This document shows positions 32,310 through 40,053 of a DNA stretch of 64,000 bases, in pieces. Each line of letters begins with the position of its first letter. Position 1 is the first letter of the stretch. The DNA lies in the NCBI RefSeq assembly GCF_031020795.1, contig NZ_JAVHJP010000004.1, positions 62,001-126,000 on the forward strand. Direction: 5' to 3'. The position numbers were made by a program, and so were the translations under genes. The DNA comes from Hydrogenophaga pseudoflava (GTDB lineage: Bacteria > Pseudomonadota > Gammaproteobacteria > Burkholderiales > Burkholderiaceae_C). Under the pieces are notes generated by a model, which was not told the DNA's origin, ran no database searches, and worked only from the letters and a program-made list of their open reading frames with translations.

Positions 32310-33466
32310 CCCAACTGACCGGCGCCGGCTTCACCCGGACCCGCCTGGATGAGCGCCTTGCCACCCTGCAGGCCGCCATGCGCGGCATCTTCGGGCAGGA
32401 CATCGACCTGGACCCGGACACCATCGACGGGCAGACGCTGGGCATCTTCGCGGAGAGCATCAGCAACATCGACCAGCTGGCCGAGGACGTCTATCACTCG
32501 TTCAACCCGAACTCGGCCACCAGCCGCGCGCTGTCCCGGCTGGTGATGCTCAACGGCATCAAGCGGATCGAGGGCACTTATTCGGTGGTCGACGTGATCT
32601 GCGTCGGCCAGTACGGCACGGTGATCCCGGCCGGTAGCCTGGTCCGCAGCACCGCCACGCGTGCCCAGTTCCGGACGCTGACCTCGGTCACGATCCCGGC
32701 CGAGGGGCAGATCACCGTCGGGTGCCAGGCGGTGGTGAAGGGCGCCCAGATCGGACCGGCCAACACGATCACGAAGATCGACACGCCGATCTACGGCTGG
32801 CAGACGGTGAACAACCCGCTGTCCGCCACGGTCGGGCGCGCTGAAGAGACGGACGAGCAGCTGCGCCTGCGCCGCGCGCGCAGCACCAGCACGCCCGCCC
32901 AGTCCATCATTGACTCGCTGTACGGCGCCATCGCCAACATCCCCGAGGTGGTGCAGTGCGAGGTCTGGGAGAACCCGACCGGATCGATCGATGCCAACGG
33001 CCTGCCGCCCCATAGCATCAACGCGGTGGTGGAGGGTGGGCTGACGGCAGACATCGCGGCCCAGATCTACGCCCGCAAGAGCATGGGCGCCCAGCTTGTC
33101 GGCTCCGTCACATCGACCGTCAACGACTCGCGCGGCAACCCGCACGTGATCCGATTCGACCGGCCCGTCAACGTCCCGATCTATGTCGTCCTGAACGTGC
33201 TGGCCATGCCCGGGTGGCCGACCGACGGCGCCGACCGCTTGAAAACGCAGCTGCTGACCTGGACGCTGGCGAACCAGCGCATCGGCAAGCCGGTGATCCA
33301 CAGCCGCCTCTATGACACGCTGAACACCGTGCCCGCGCACAGCATCACGACGATGTTCATCGGCACGGCCGCGGCGCCGACGCTGGAGAACGACATCCCC
33401 ATCGCGTTCAACGCGCTGCCCCGTTTCGACGCGGCGCGCATCACCGTGAATGTGACAGGCCCATGA
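32306..33466 (+). CDS. Baseplate J-like protein
   Basis: A 386-residue protein of the P2 gpJ/gp6 family: GIFAESISNIDQLAEDVYHS, TATRAQFRTLTSV, GPANTITKIDTPIYGW and ETDEQLRLRRARS. It dimerises to make the baseplate wedge ring that changes shape on contact. ATG at 32306 overlaps the gp25-like stop. Confidence 0.9.
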   Translation: MTQLTGAGFTRTRLDERLATLQAAMRGIFGQDIDLDPDTIDGQTLGIFAESISNIDQLAEDVYHSFNPNSATSRALSRLVMLNGIKRIEGTYSVVDVICVGQYGTVIPAGSLVRSTATRAQFRTLTSVTIPAEGQITVGCQAVVKGAQIGPANTITKIDTPIYGWQTVNNPLSATVGRAEETDEQLRLRRARSTSTPAQSIIDSLYGAIANIPEVVQCEVWENPTGSIDANGLPPHSINAVVEGGLTADIAAQIYARKSMGAQLVGSVTSTVNDSRGNPHVIRFDRPVNVPIYVVLNVLAMPGWPTDGADRLKTQLLTWTLANQRIGKPVIHSRLYDTLNTVPAHSITTMFIGTAAAPTLENDIPIAFNALPRFDAARITVNVTGP

Positions 33467-34173
33467 GCGCCGACACGATCAATCACACCGAAATCGGGCT
33501 CTCGCGGGTTGCACTGCAATACCAAGAGAGCCCGAAGTTTTTGGCGTGGCTGCGCGCACTGCTCGCCTACTCGGACGAGATCGAAACGCTGTTTCAGAAG
33601 ATGGCGCTGCAGGTCGACATCGACCAGGCTGAGGGCGTCAACCTGGACGTGATCGGCGTGATCGTCGGCCGCAGCCGGATCATCGAATCCTCGATCCCCG
33701 TCGGGTTTTTCGGTTTCGAGGACCAACCGGGGGTCTTGAGCTACGGCGAAGAAGGGTTCCCAGGGATCGGTGGGCGATTCCGCGACGAGACGGAACCAGC
33801 GTTTGCATCCAGCGTGCTGGCCGACCCGGAGTACCGGCTGCTGCTCAAGGCCAAGATCATCAAGAACCACAGCCACGGGTACACCGAAGAGGTGCTCGAT
33901 GGCCTGTCGACGCTCATTCCTGGCGCCCCGGTGGTTGCTGACGACAACGGCCTGATGTTGATGCAGGTCGGCATCGGGCGAGAGCTTCGCTTCTGGGAAC
34001 AGGTGCTGATCAAGGAAGAGGACCTGTTGAGCCGCCCAGCTGGCGTGCTGATCAACAGCTACACGCACTGGGACGGCAGCGCCTATTTCGGATTTGAGGG
34101 CCAGCCCGGCGCGCTCGGGTTTGGCGAAGAAGGAAACCCCGCCATCGGCGGAAAACTCGCAGAGGAATTCTGA
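33463..34173 (+). CDS. Baseplate/tail protein DUF2612
   Basis: A 236-residue protein of the DUF2612 family, equivalent to P2 gpI, linking the J-like ring with fibres. The core is FLAWLRALLAYSDEIETLFQ and VNLDVIGVIVGRSR. Two copies of a Gly-rich motif occur: FFGFEDQPGVLSYGEEG (near residue 84) and YFGFEGQPGALGFGEEG (near 208), each followed by P-x-I-G-G. The second copy ends the protein and may bind a fibre. Confidence 0.87.
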   Translation: MSADTINHTEIGLSRVALQYQESPKFLAWLRALLAYSDEIETLFQKMALQVDIDQAEGVNLDVIGVIVGRSRIIESSIPVGFFGFEDQPGVLSYGEEGFPGIGGRFRDETEPAFASSVLADPEYRLLLKAKIIKNHSHGYTEEVLDGLSTLIPGAPVVADDNGLMLMQVGIGRELRFWEQVLIKEEDLLSRPAGVLINSYTHWDGSAYFGFEGQPGALGFGEEGNPAIGGKLAEEF

Positions 34174-34175
34174 CC

Positions 34176-34955
34176 ATGCCATTGACTCGACCGCAGGTTC
34201 TGACCCCATGGGCAGATTCGGGGGACAAGACCGCACCAACGACGCCGGAGGTGTCCGCCGGATGGCCGGTGACCAACATCCCGCCCAGCCGCCAGCGGTT
34301 CAACTGGATCCTGAACCTGCTGCACAACGGCGTGCGCTACCTCACGCGGCGAGGCCTTCCGGATTGGTCCGCGTCTGAAGCCTACGAGGTGGGGGACCGC
34401 TGCCTTGCCGCCAACGGTCTGACCTACCGATGCATCCTGGCCAACACCAACGTGGAGCCGAGCTCCGACGCGTTGCGATGGGAGCGTTGGGGCTACTCGC
34501 GGTCGGAACTGCAGGCCGAGCTTCCCAACGTCGGCGCGGTGATCAACAACACGTACATCGGACCGGACCCGGTCAAGCAGCGTGCATTTACGGCCAACGT
34601 GGTGCTGTCCGACATGTCGGCGGCTGAGACGCTGTACACGCTGCAAACGCTCACGTTCACCGCTGCACGGCGCGCGCGCGTCACTGGGCACGCATCGTTC
34701 AAGAACACGAACGCCAGCACTTCGGTGGGCGTCAACCTGGAGATGCGGCTGAACGGCTCCAACGTCTTCGGCGGCCACTACCTCGGTGCGGTCCTGCCTC
34801 CCGGTGGCACCACGCAGATCCCCATCTCGATCTCTGACTTCCTGGCCGGACTGACGCCTGGAACCACCTACACGCTGACCCTGATGGGCAAGAAGAACAC
34901 GGCCGTTGGGCCTGTTCAGGTGCTGGACACCTACCTCGACATTGAGTACGTCTGA
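34176..34955 (+). CDS. Tail fibre protein
   Basis: A 259-residue protein directly after the baseplate genes. The N-terminal part (NIPPSRQRFNWILNLLHNGVR, DWSASEAYEVGDRC) contains a carbohydrate-binding-module-like stretch. The C-terminal 130 residues are a beta sandwich (NVVLSDMSAAETLYTLQTLT to the end). It probably attaches to the DUF2612 protein and touches the host surface. Exact receptor unknown. Confidence 0.75.
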   Translation: MPLTRPQVLTPWADSGDKTAPTTPEVSAGWPVTNIPPSRQRFNWILNLLHNGVRYLTRRGLPDWSASEAYEVGDRCLAANGLTYRCILANTNVEPSSDALRWERWGYSRSELQAELPNVGAVINNTYIGPDPVKQRAFTANVVLSDMSAAETLYTLQTLTFTAARRARVTGHASFKNTNASTSVGVNLEMRLNGSNVFGGHYLGAVLPPGGTTQIPISISDFLAGLTPGTTYTLTLMGKKNTAVGPVQVLDTYLDIEYV

Positions 34956-34967
34956 CGGAGCTGAAGC

Positions 34968-35405
34968 ATGTCGTTTTACTACCGGAACACAGCCACTGGC
35001 GCAGCGGTGCAATCGTCCATCGAACTGGACCAGCAAGACCTGGTTGCGATCACCGAGGAAGAGCACCAGCTGCTGGTCAATCCGCCCCCTGCGCAGCAGC
35101 CTGAAGAGACGCAGTTCGACCGGGACGTGTCGCGCTACAAGCGCCGTGCTGCGGCAAAGGACATGCTCCTGGCGGAAATGGCCGCGGAGAACATGGCCCG
35201 CGTCCGCGCCGGAGTCTGGACCGTGCAGGACCTGACCGCGCTCATGAATGACCCGCTCGCGAAGCAGGTGATGGAGCTGGTCAACGCGCTGTCCTTCGAG
35301 ATGGCCGCAGATCTGCTCTCCACCGCCACCAATCCCATGATCACCCCGGAGATCCGGGACGGCTGGGTGGCCAAGTTGCAGGCGCACCTCTACCTGACGC
35401 CCTGA
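34968..35405 (+). CDS. Fibre-associated hypothetical protein
   Basis: A 145-residue protein. The first 45 residues are beta-like and Gln-rich (MSFYYRNTATGAAVQSSIEL); the rest is helical and charged. It resembles phage proteins that follow fibre genes and may assist fibre folding, but I recognise no chaperone motif. Confidence 0.6.
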   Translation: MSFYYRNTATGAAVQSSIELDQQDLVAITEEEHQLLVNPPPAQQPEETQFDRDVSRYKRRAAAKDMLLAEMAAENMARVRAGVWTVQDLTALMNDPLAKQVMELVNALSFEMAADLLSTATNPMITPEIRDGWVAKLQAHLYLTP

Positions 35406-35407
35406 CC

Positions 35408-35917
35408 ATGATCGTCCTCGGCTACACCCACAACCACAAGGGCGAGGGGTTTCGCCGCCGTGCTGGGCGTGAGCTGATTCGCCTGGGCCAGATTCACCAC
35501 ACCTTCCGCCGCGTCACGCACACCGAGATGCTGCTGGACGGCACGTGGGACCGGGCTGACATCGCGTCGGCGTCGCTCATGGACGGCGGTGTGCGCATCA
35601 GGCAGGACGTGCGGCTGAACCCGGCGCACTGGATCGCCATCGACGTGCCCACCTGGGACGCGAGGCAGTCCGCCGCCTGGTTCTTCCAGCACCTGGGCGA
35701 GCCCTACGACACGCGCGGCGCCATCGGATCCGTGCTGTACGGATTCGGCAGCAGCGCTGGCTGGTTCTGCAACGAGGCGTGCGGGGCCAGCGTCGGCCAG
35801 ATCGACCCTCAGACCATGCCGCCGGCCGGATTCATCGCCCTGGCACTGCGCCAGCCCGGCGCCCGGATCGTGACCGCTGAATTTTTCTCCACCACAAGAA
35901 CAGGAACCGCCGCATGA
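35408..35917 (+). CDS. Permuted papain/NlpC-P60-like (YiiX-type) protein
   Basis: A 169-residue protein. HTEMLLDG (near residue 37) and WFCNEACG (near 118) are placed as the His and Cys of permuted papain-fold enzymes of the YiiX type. A conserved DVPTWDARQSAAWFFQHLGE precedes the Cys. Such proteins may cut peptidoglycan or lipids. Its place between fibre and holin genes fits either a baseplate or a lysis accessory role. Confidence 0.7.
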   Translation: MIVLGYTHNHKGEGFRRRAGRELIRLGQIHHTFRRVTHTEMLLDGTWDRADIASASLMDGGVRIRQDVRLNPAHWIAIDVPTWDARQSAAWFFQHLGEPYDTRGAIGSVLYGFGSSAGWFCNEACGASVGQIDPQTMPPAGFIALALRQPGARIVTAEFFSTTRTGTAA

Positions 35918-36183
35918 CTCGGGATGCAATCGAAGCTACAGCAATCACCCTCGGAAACAAGGCGGCAGTCGGCGGTGGTGTAACTGCAACGGCCGGAGGG
36001 TTGACCGCAAATGAATGGCTTGCTGTCACCGGTACCGTCGTCGCCATTCTTGGCTACCTGACGAGTCTCTACTTCCAGCATCGCAAGGACCAGCGAGAGG
36101 CGCGTGCGGCACAGATGGACGAGATCGAGCACCAGCGCCGCATGGCGCAGATGGCCAGCCGACCGGGCGACCTCCATGAATGA
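35914..36183 (+). CDS. Holin-like protein
   Basis: An 89-residue protein. It has a Gly/Ala/Thr-rich hydrophobic segment (about 18-32), a clear membrane helix (LAVTGTVVAILGYLTSLYF, about 36-54) and a charged C-terminal helix, as in HP1-type phage holins. It lies just upstream of two more small membrane proteins and the endolysin, so it probably forms the lysis hole. Confidence 0.78.
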   Translation: MTRDAIEATAITLGNKAAVGGGVTATAGGLTANEWLAVTGTVVAILGYLTSLYFQHRKDQREARAAQMDEIEHQRRMAQMASRPGDLHE

Positions 36184-36358
36184 CCAGATCGCAGCCATCG
36201 CCCGCCAGCGCGGGAAGGTGGTGGCCCTGCTGGTGATTTGCGGCACCGCTGTCGCCTTGGTCCACAAGGAAGCGGCCGCCGCGATCTTCGCAGCGGTCGC
36301 TGTGCCGGTGGGTGCGCTGGCCGCCATGGAAGCCTGGGCGGCGAAAGGGTCCTCATGA
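36176..36358 (+). CDS. Small membrane protein in the lysis cluster, 60 aa
   Basis: Two hydrophobic stretches (VVALLVICGTAVALV and AAIFAAVAVPVGALAAM) with a short link make it a likely two-pass membrane protein. The start at 36176 overlaps the holin stop. It may be a second holin, antiholin or pinholin. No family recognised. Confidence 0.7.
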   Translation: MNDQIAAIARQRGKVVALLVICGTAVALVHKEAAAAIFAAVAVPVGALAAMEAWAAKGSS

Positions 36359-36564
36359 AGCTGATCGACAACTGGCGCGACGTGCTGCGCAAGGCGTGGT
36401 CCCTGCGCCTGATGCTGCTGGCCGCGCTGCTCTCGGGAGCCGAGATTGTTCTGCCTCTTTTTTCTGAGGCCCTTCCTCGGGGCCTCTTTGCTGTCCTGTC
36501 TTTTCTCACCGTGGCCGGGGCGTTCGTGGCCCGGCTCGTCGCACAAAAGGGGCTCTCGGAATGA
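36355..36564 (+). CDS. Small membrane protein before endolysin, 69 aa
   Basis: Starts MKLIDNWRDVLRKAWSLRLM and carries two membrane helices (LMLLAALLSGAEIVLPLF and LFAVLSFLTVAGAFVARLV). Proteins with this start occur just before endolysin genes in many phages. Its basic N-terminus stays inside. Its stop overlaps the endolysin start. Confidence 0.75.
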   Translation: MKLIDNWRDVLRKAWSLRLMLLAALLSGAEIVLPLFSEALPRGLFAVLSFLTVAGAFVARLVAQKGLSE

Positions 36565-37103
36565 AGCCGATCAAGATGCCGAAGATCTCCCCGGGCCTCG
36601 CCCGTAAGGGGGCCATTCCTGCCGCGTTCCTGGCAGCTCTGACCGGCCCGCTGGCGCTGGACATGCTGGTGCGCTGGGAGGGTGACATCCACAAGGTGTA
36701 CGCCGACAAGCTGGCCCAGGGCATCCCGACGTTCTGCGCCGGACGCACCGACTGGACGGCAAAGCCCGGCACGCTGCTGGCCAGCGACTTCTGCGCCGAG
36801 GTCAACAAGGTGACGCTGGTCGAGTATGGCTATGCGGTGCTCGAGTGCGCGAACTGGGACCACCTGAGCCCGACACGCCTTGTCGCCCTGACGATCTTCG
36901 CGGTCAACGTCGGCAAGGAAGGCGCCTGCAAGTCGCAGGCCATGGTGAACATCAATCGCGGCCGGATCGTTGAGGGCTGCACGCTGTTGGCCTACAAGCC
37001 GACCGGCGCGCCGAACTGGTCCATCGCCGACGGCAAGTTCGTGCAGGGGCTGCACAACCGGCGCAAGGCCGAGATGACGCTGTGCCTGAAAGGTCTGGTC
37101 TGA
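36561..37103 (+). CDS. Endolysin, GH24 lysozyme with signal-anchor
   Basis: A 180-residue muramidase. The N-terminal basic head is followed by a weakly hydrophobic helix (about 16-36, Ala/Leu/Gly-rich), as in signal-anchor-release endolysins. The catalytic triad of GH24 enzymes is readable as Glu40 (RWEG), Asp49 and Thr57. Six Cys residues suggest disulphide control after release. NVGKEGACKSQAMVNINRG is the second conserved part. It degrades the cell wall during lysis. Confidence 0.88.
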   Translation: MKPIKMPKISPGLARKGAIPAAFLAALTGPLALDMLVRWEGDIHKVYADKLAQGIPTFCAGRTDWTAKPGTLLASDFCAEVNKVTLVEYGYAVLECANWDHLSPTRLVALTIFAVNVGKEGACKSQAMVNINRGRIVEGCTLLAYKPTGAPNWSIADGKFVQGLHNRRKAEMTLCLKGLV

Positions 37104-37104
37104 C

Positions 37105-37434
37105 ATGCAAGAAGTCACCTTGAAGGCGGGCTCCACGTTCTCGTGGACCTACGAAATCCCGGATTCCTACGTCGACGGCTACTTCGCTTCCGGCTGGACC
37201 ATGCACAGCCAGGCCATCGACGCCGACTCTGGCGCCGTGGTCGCCGACCTTGACCCGCAGTGGGTTGACGAGGTGACCACGCGCGCGGTGCAGGTCGTGG
37301 AGCACGACACGGACACCTGGCCCCGGGCGGTGCTGGTCGACGTGCTGTTCAGGCGGACGGAAGACGGCCTGAAGCTGACCACCGAGACCGTCTCGGTGAA
37401 GTTGGAGCGGCAAGTAAGCCGGGTGATGCCATGA
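37105..37434 (+). CDS. Beta-rich phage protein, 109 aa
   Basis: Function not recognised. It begins MQEVTLKAGSTFSWTYEIPD and looks like a small beta-sandwich with alternating polar residues (LKLTTETVSVKLER near the end). It opens the second receptor-binding cluster behind the endolysin and may be a virion baseplate or fibre accessory part. Confidence 0.65.
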   Translation: MQEVTLKAGSTFSWTYEIPDSYVDGYFASGWTMHSQAIDADSGAVVADLDPQWVDEVTTRAVQVVEHDTDTWPRAVLVDVLFRRTEDGLKLTTETVSVKLERQVSRVMP

Positions 37435-37670
37435 GCTTTCGACCGACATTCCCCGACCTGCGTGTCCAGGTGTCGCGCCCGTCCCCGGCCCCCGGAGCAT
37501 TCGTTCCGTCGCTTCCTGGGCCGCCAGCTGGCCAATCGCAGATCAACGACGCCGCCCCGTCGCCCGCGACCGTGTACAGCAGCGCCAAAACCGAATCCCG
37601 GATCGCCGAGAAGGTGACCGAGCAGGCCTACGACTTCGAGGCCCTTGTCGCAACCAACCTCAACGTGTAA
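37431..37670 (+). CDS. Pro/Ser-rich small protein, 79 aa
   Basis: A 79-residue protein with an N-terminal Pro-rich part (FPDLRVQVSRPSPAPGAFVP) and a short C-terminal helix. No domain. It overlaps the previous gene and probably belongs to the fibre cluster. Confidence 0.6.
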   Translation: MSFRPTFPDLRVQVSRPSPAPGAFVPSLPGPPAGQSQINDAAPSPATVYSSAKTESRIAEKVTEQAYDFEALVATNLNV

Positions 37671-37675
37671 CCACC

Positions 37676-38143
37676 ATGTCCCAGCAATCCAACCTCGCCG
37701 CCGCCTTCCTCCGTGTCTCCAATGCCATCATGGCCCTGCACGGCCGGATCGGCACGCTGGCATCGCTGCCGACCACGAACAAGACCAGCCTTGTCGCTGC
37801 GCTGACCGAGTTGCATGGCCTGATCGGCGGTGCCGGTGCTGTGATTGACGACGGTGCGACCGCCACGGGCACGGTGTGGAGTTCGACCCGCACACAGAAC
37901 GCGATCACCAGCGCCATCACGGCGCTGATCTCCGGCGCTCCCAGCGCCCAGGACACGCTCGGCGAGATCGCCGCGCAGATCACGGCGCTGCAAGCGGTCG
38001 ACGCCAAGCTGCTGAGCGTGGGCGGGGCCCAGGCGTTCACGACCGCCGAGCAGCTGCAGGGCTGTCAGAACCTCGGCATCGGGGACCCTGAGCACAACTA
38101 CACCACCGCCATCAACACGGCGCTGACGGGGTCCGGCCTGTGA
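37676..38143 (+). CDS. Tail fibre N-terminal-like protein, 155 aa
   Basis: The first 28 residues (MSQQSNLAAAFLRVSNAIMA...) form a heptad-like helix that resembles the start of the next, larger fibre gene. The rest is Ala/Thr-rich with coiled-coil character (LGEIAAQITALQAVDAKLL), as in trimeric fibre shafts. It may be an adaptor for the large fibre. GTGA overlap with the next gene. Confidence 0.7.
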   Translation: MSQQSNLAAAFLRVSNAIMALHGRIGTLASLPTTNKTSLVAALTELHGLIGGAGAVIDDGATATGTVWSSTRTQNAITSAITALISGAPSAQDTLGEIAAQITALQAVDAKLLSVGGAQAFTTAEQLQGCQNLGIGDPEHNYTTAINTALTGSGL

Positions 38144-40053
38144 GCCTGCAATCCATGGTCGCGGCGGGCTTTGCTCGCCTGACGACGGCCGTCCTGGCAC
38201 TCAACACCAAGGTCGACTCGGCCACGCCTATCGAAACCATGGTGGCGCCGACGGCAGGCGACATCCTGATCGTCAAGCGCGGATCGGCCTTCTACCTGGC
38301 ACTGGTGGACACACTGCTGGGTGGTGGAGGTGGTGCAGCGTTGCCCGTCGACGTGGTAGCCCCGGCCGCTGGCCAGGAGATCTATGGCGTGCTCGACGGG
38401 GTGCCAAAGCGCATCCCCATCGCGCAGCTGATCAACGACGCATACCCGCAGCCGCTGGGCCTGTGGGACCACTGGACGGACTGGCGCGCCGGCAGCGGCA
38501 ACGCCAACGCCTCGGACATCTTCACCGGCACGGCCGTCAGCAGCGGCACCAACACCACGGCGCTGCCGACCGGTGGCATGGCTGGGTACAACGACCACGG
38601 CGTGTTCCTGCGCAGTTCGACCACGGCCAACGGTGGATACCGCTACCAGACCACCAGCCTGGTGGGCATGTATTTCAGTGGTGTGGCGCGCAAATACCGC
38701 TGCCAGTTCCTGTGGCGCACGTCGTTCACGGGCGTGACGGTCCGAACTGGTTTCCACGACACGAACACCAACGCCGACGCAGTGGACGGCGCGTATTTCG
38801 AGATCTCCGGTTCGACCTGCAGCGCCAAGACAGCGAACAACAGCACGCGCACCACGCACGCGACCACGATCACGCTGTCACTCGACGTGGCTTACACCTT
38901 TGACATCGAGGTCAACGCCGCGGCCTCGGAAGCACGCTTCCGCGTCTGGGCCGGGAACAACTACGACGCGGCGGTGATGGACGTGACCATCACGACCAAC
39001 ATCCCCAGCACCAGCGCACGCACCTTCGGCGCCGGCATCGTTGCCACTGAGGCCAGCACGACGGCGATGGACATCGGCGTCCTGTACAGCCTGGGCGTCG
39101 GCACGCCGGCCGGTTTCGCCCGCATGTACGGCGTCTACAGCACCCCGGTGGTGCGGCCGTCGGCGTTCGCTGATGGCAACTGGTCGGCCACGCCTGTGGC
39201 TGGCGGCATCGAGCTCAACATCGGCCCCATGCCGGCCTCTGGCAGCGCGGCCGTCACGGCCCTGCGCTACCGCCTGGACGGTGGCGCGCCTGTCACCCTC
39301 TCGGGAACCGGTACGGGAGTCCGAACCCTCACCCTGACGCCTGGCCAAGAGTACGCGCTGCAACTGCAGCAAGTGACCGCGGCCGGCGAAAGCGATTGGA
39401 GCGACACCAAGCGGCGCACGCCGCTGGCTTCTGGTGGTGGTGGCGGCGGCACTCTTGCCGTGGTGCAGTCGCCGGCGCCGGTCGAGCAGTCCTGGGGGAC
39501 TACAGCCGAGCAAACCATGGCGGCGGTCGGGTCCGGAAACTCGATTGTTGTGGTGGTGCATGCGCCGACGGCCGCTGGGGTGCCCACGATCAGCGACAGC
39601 GCGGGGGGGGCCTGGGGGGCTCCGATGCGCACCTACACCGAGGGCGCAACCGCCACCTATTACTGGGTCCGAAACAACGTGACGGGTGGCCCGACCTGGG
39701 TGCGGGCCACCATCGCGGCGAACAACGGTTTCCACATCAAGGCCTACGAGGTGAGCGGGTCTGGTGCCGGTCTGGTGGAGGATGCGTTCGGGTCCGGGTT
39801 GCAGACGGGCTCCGACACCTGGAGCATGCCGTTCACTTCGACGGTTGCAAACGTGCTGCTGGTGGCCATGCTCAGTGTGGAAAACGGCAACACGCCAACG
39901 GGGACAGCGCCGCTGACGGCCGTCAGTGCCACGGGTGGCTACCAGACGTGGGCACACGGCATTTTCCCGACCGCTGGCAGCAACACGGCCACTGTCACGC
40001 TCAGCGCTGCATGGGCAGGTTCGCGGTCGTGGCTGGCGCTCAAGGGGTCTTGA
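38140..40053 (+). CDS. Large tail fibre/receptor-binding protein, 637 aa
   Basis: GTG start sharing bases with the upstream stop. An N-terminal helix (SLQSMVAAGFARLTTAVLAL) related to that of the 155-residue gene is followed by two beta-sandwich regions (about 110-320). A fibronectin III-like domain comes next (about 330-425, ending LQLQQVTAAGESDWSDTKRR). A Gly-rich hinge and a C-terminal beta domain (about 440-637) end the protein. The long Thr/Ser/Gly/Ala-rich composition is typical of phage adhesins. It probably recognises the host surface. Confidence 0.8.
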   Translation: MSLQSMVAAGFARLTTAVLALNTKVDSATPIETMVAPTAGDILIVKRGSAFYLALVDTLLGGGGGAALPVDVVAPAAGQEIYGVLDGVPKRIPIAQLINDAYPQPLGLWDHWTDWRAGSGNANASDIFTGTAVSSGTNTTALPTGGMAGYNDHGVFLRSSTTANGGYRYQTTSLVGMYFSGVARKYRCQFLWRTSFTGVTVRTGFHDTNTNADAVDGAYFEISGSTCSAKTANNSTRTTHATTITLSLDVAYTFDIEVNAAASEARFRVWAGNNYDAAVMDVTITTNIPSTSARTFGAGIVATEASTTAMDIGVLYSLGVGTPAGFARMYGVYSTPVVRPSAFADGNWSATPVAGGIELNIGPMPASGSAAVTALRYRLDGGAPVTLSGTGTGVRTLTLTPGQEYALQLQQVTAAGESDWSDTKRRTPLASGGGGGGTLAVVQSPAPVEQSWGTTAEQTMAAVGSGNSIVVVVHAPTAAGVPTISDSAGGAWGAPMRTYTEGATATYYWVRNNVTGGPTWVRATIAANNGFHIKAYEVSGSGAGLVEDAFGSGLQTGSDTWSMPFTSTVANVLLVAMLSVENGNTPTGTAPLTAVSATGGYQTWAHGIFPTAGSNTATVTLSAAWAGSRSWLALKGS

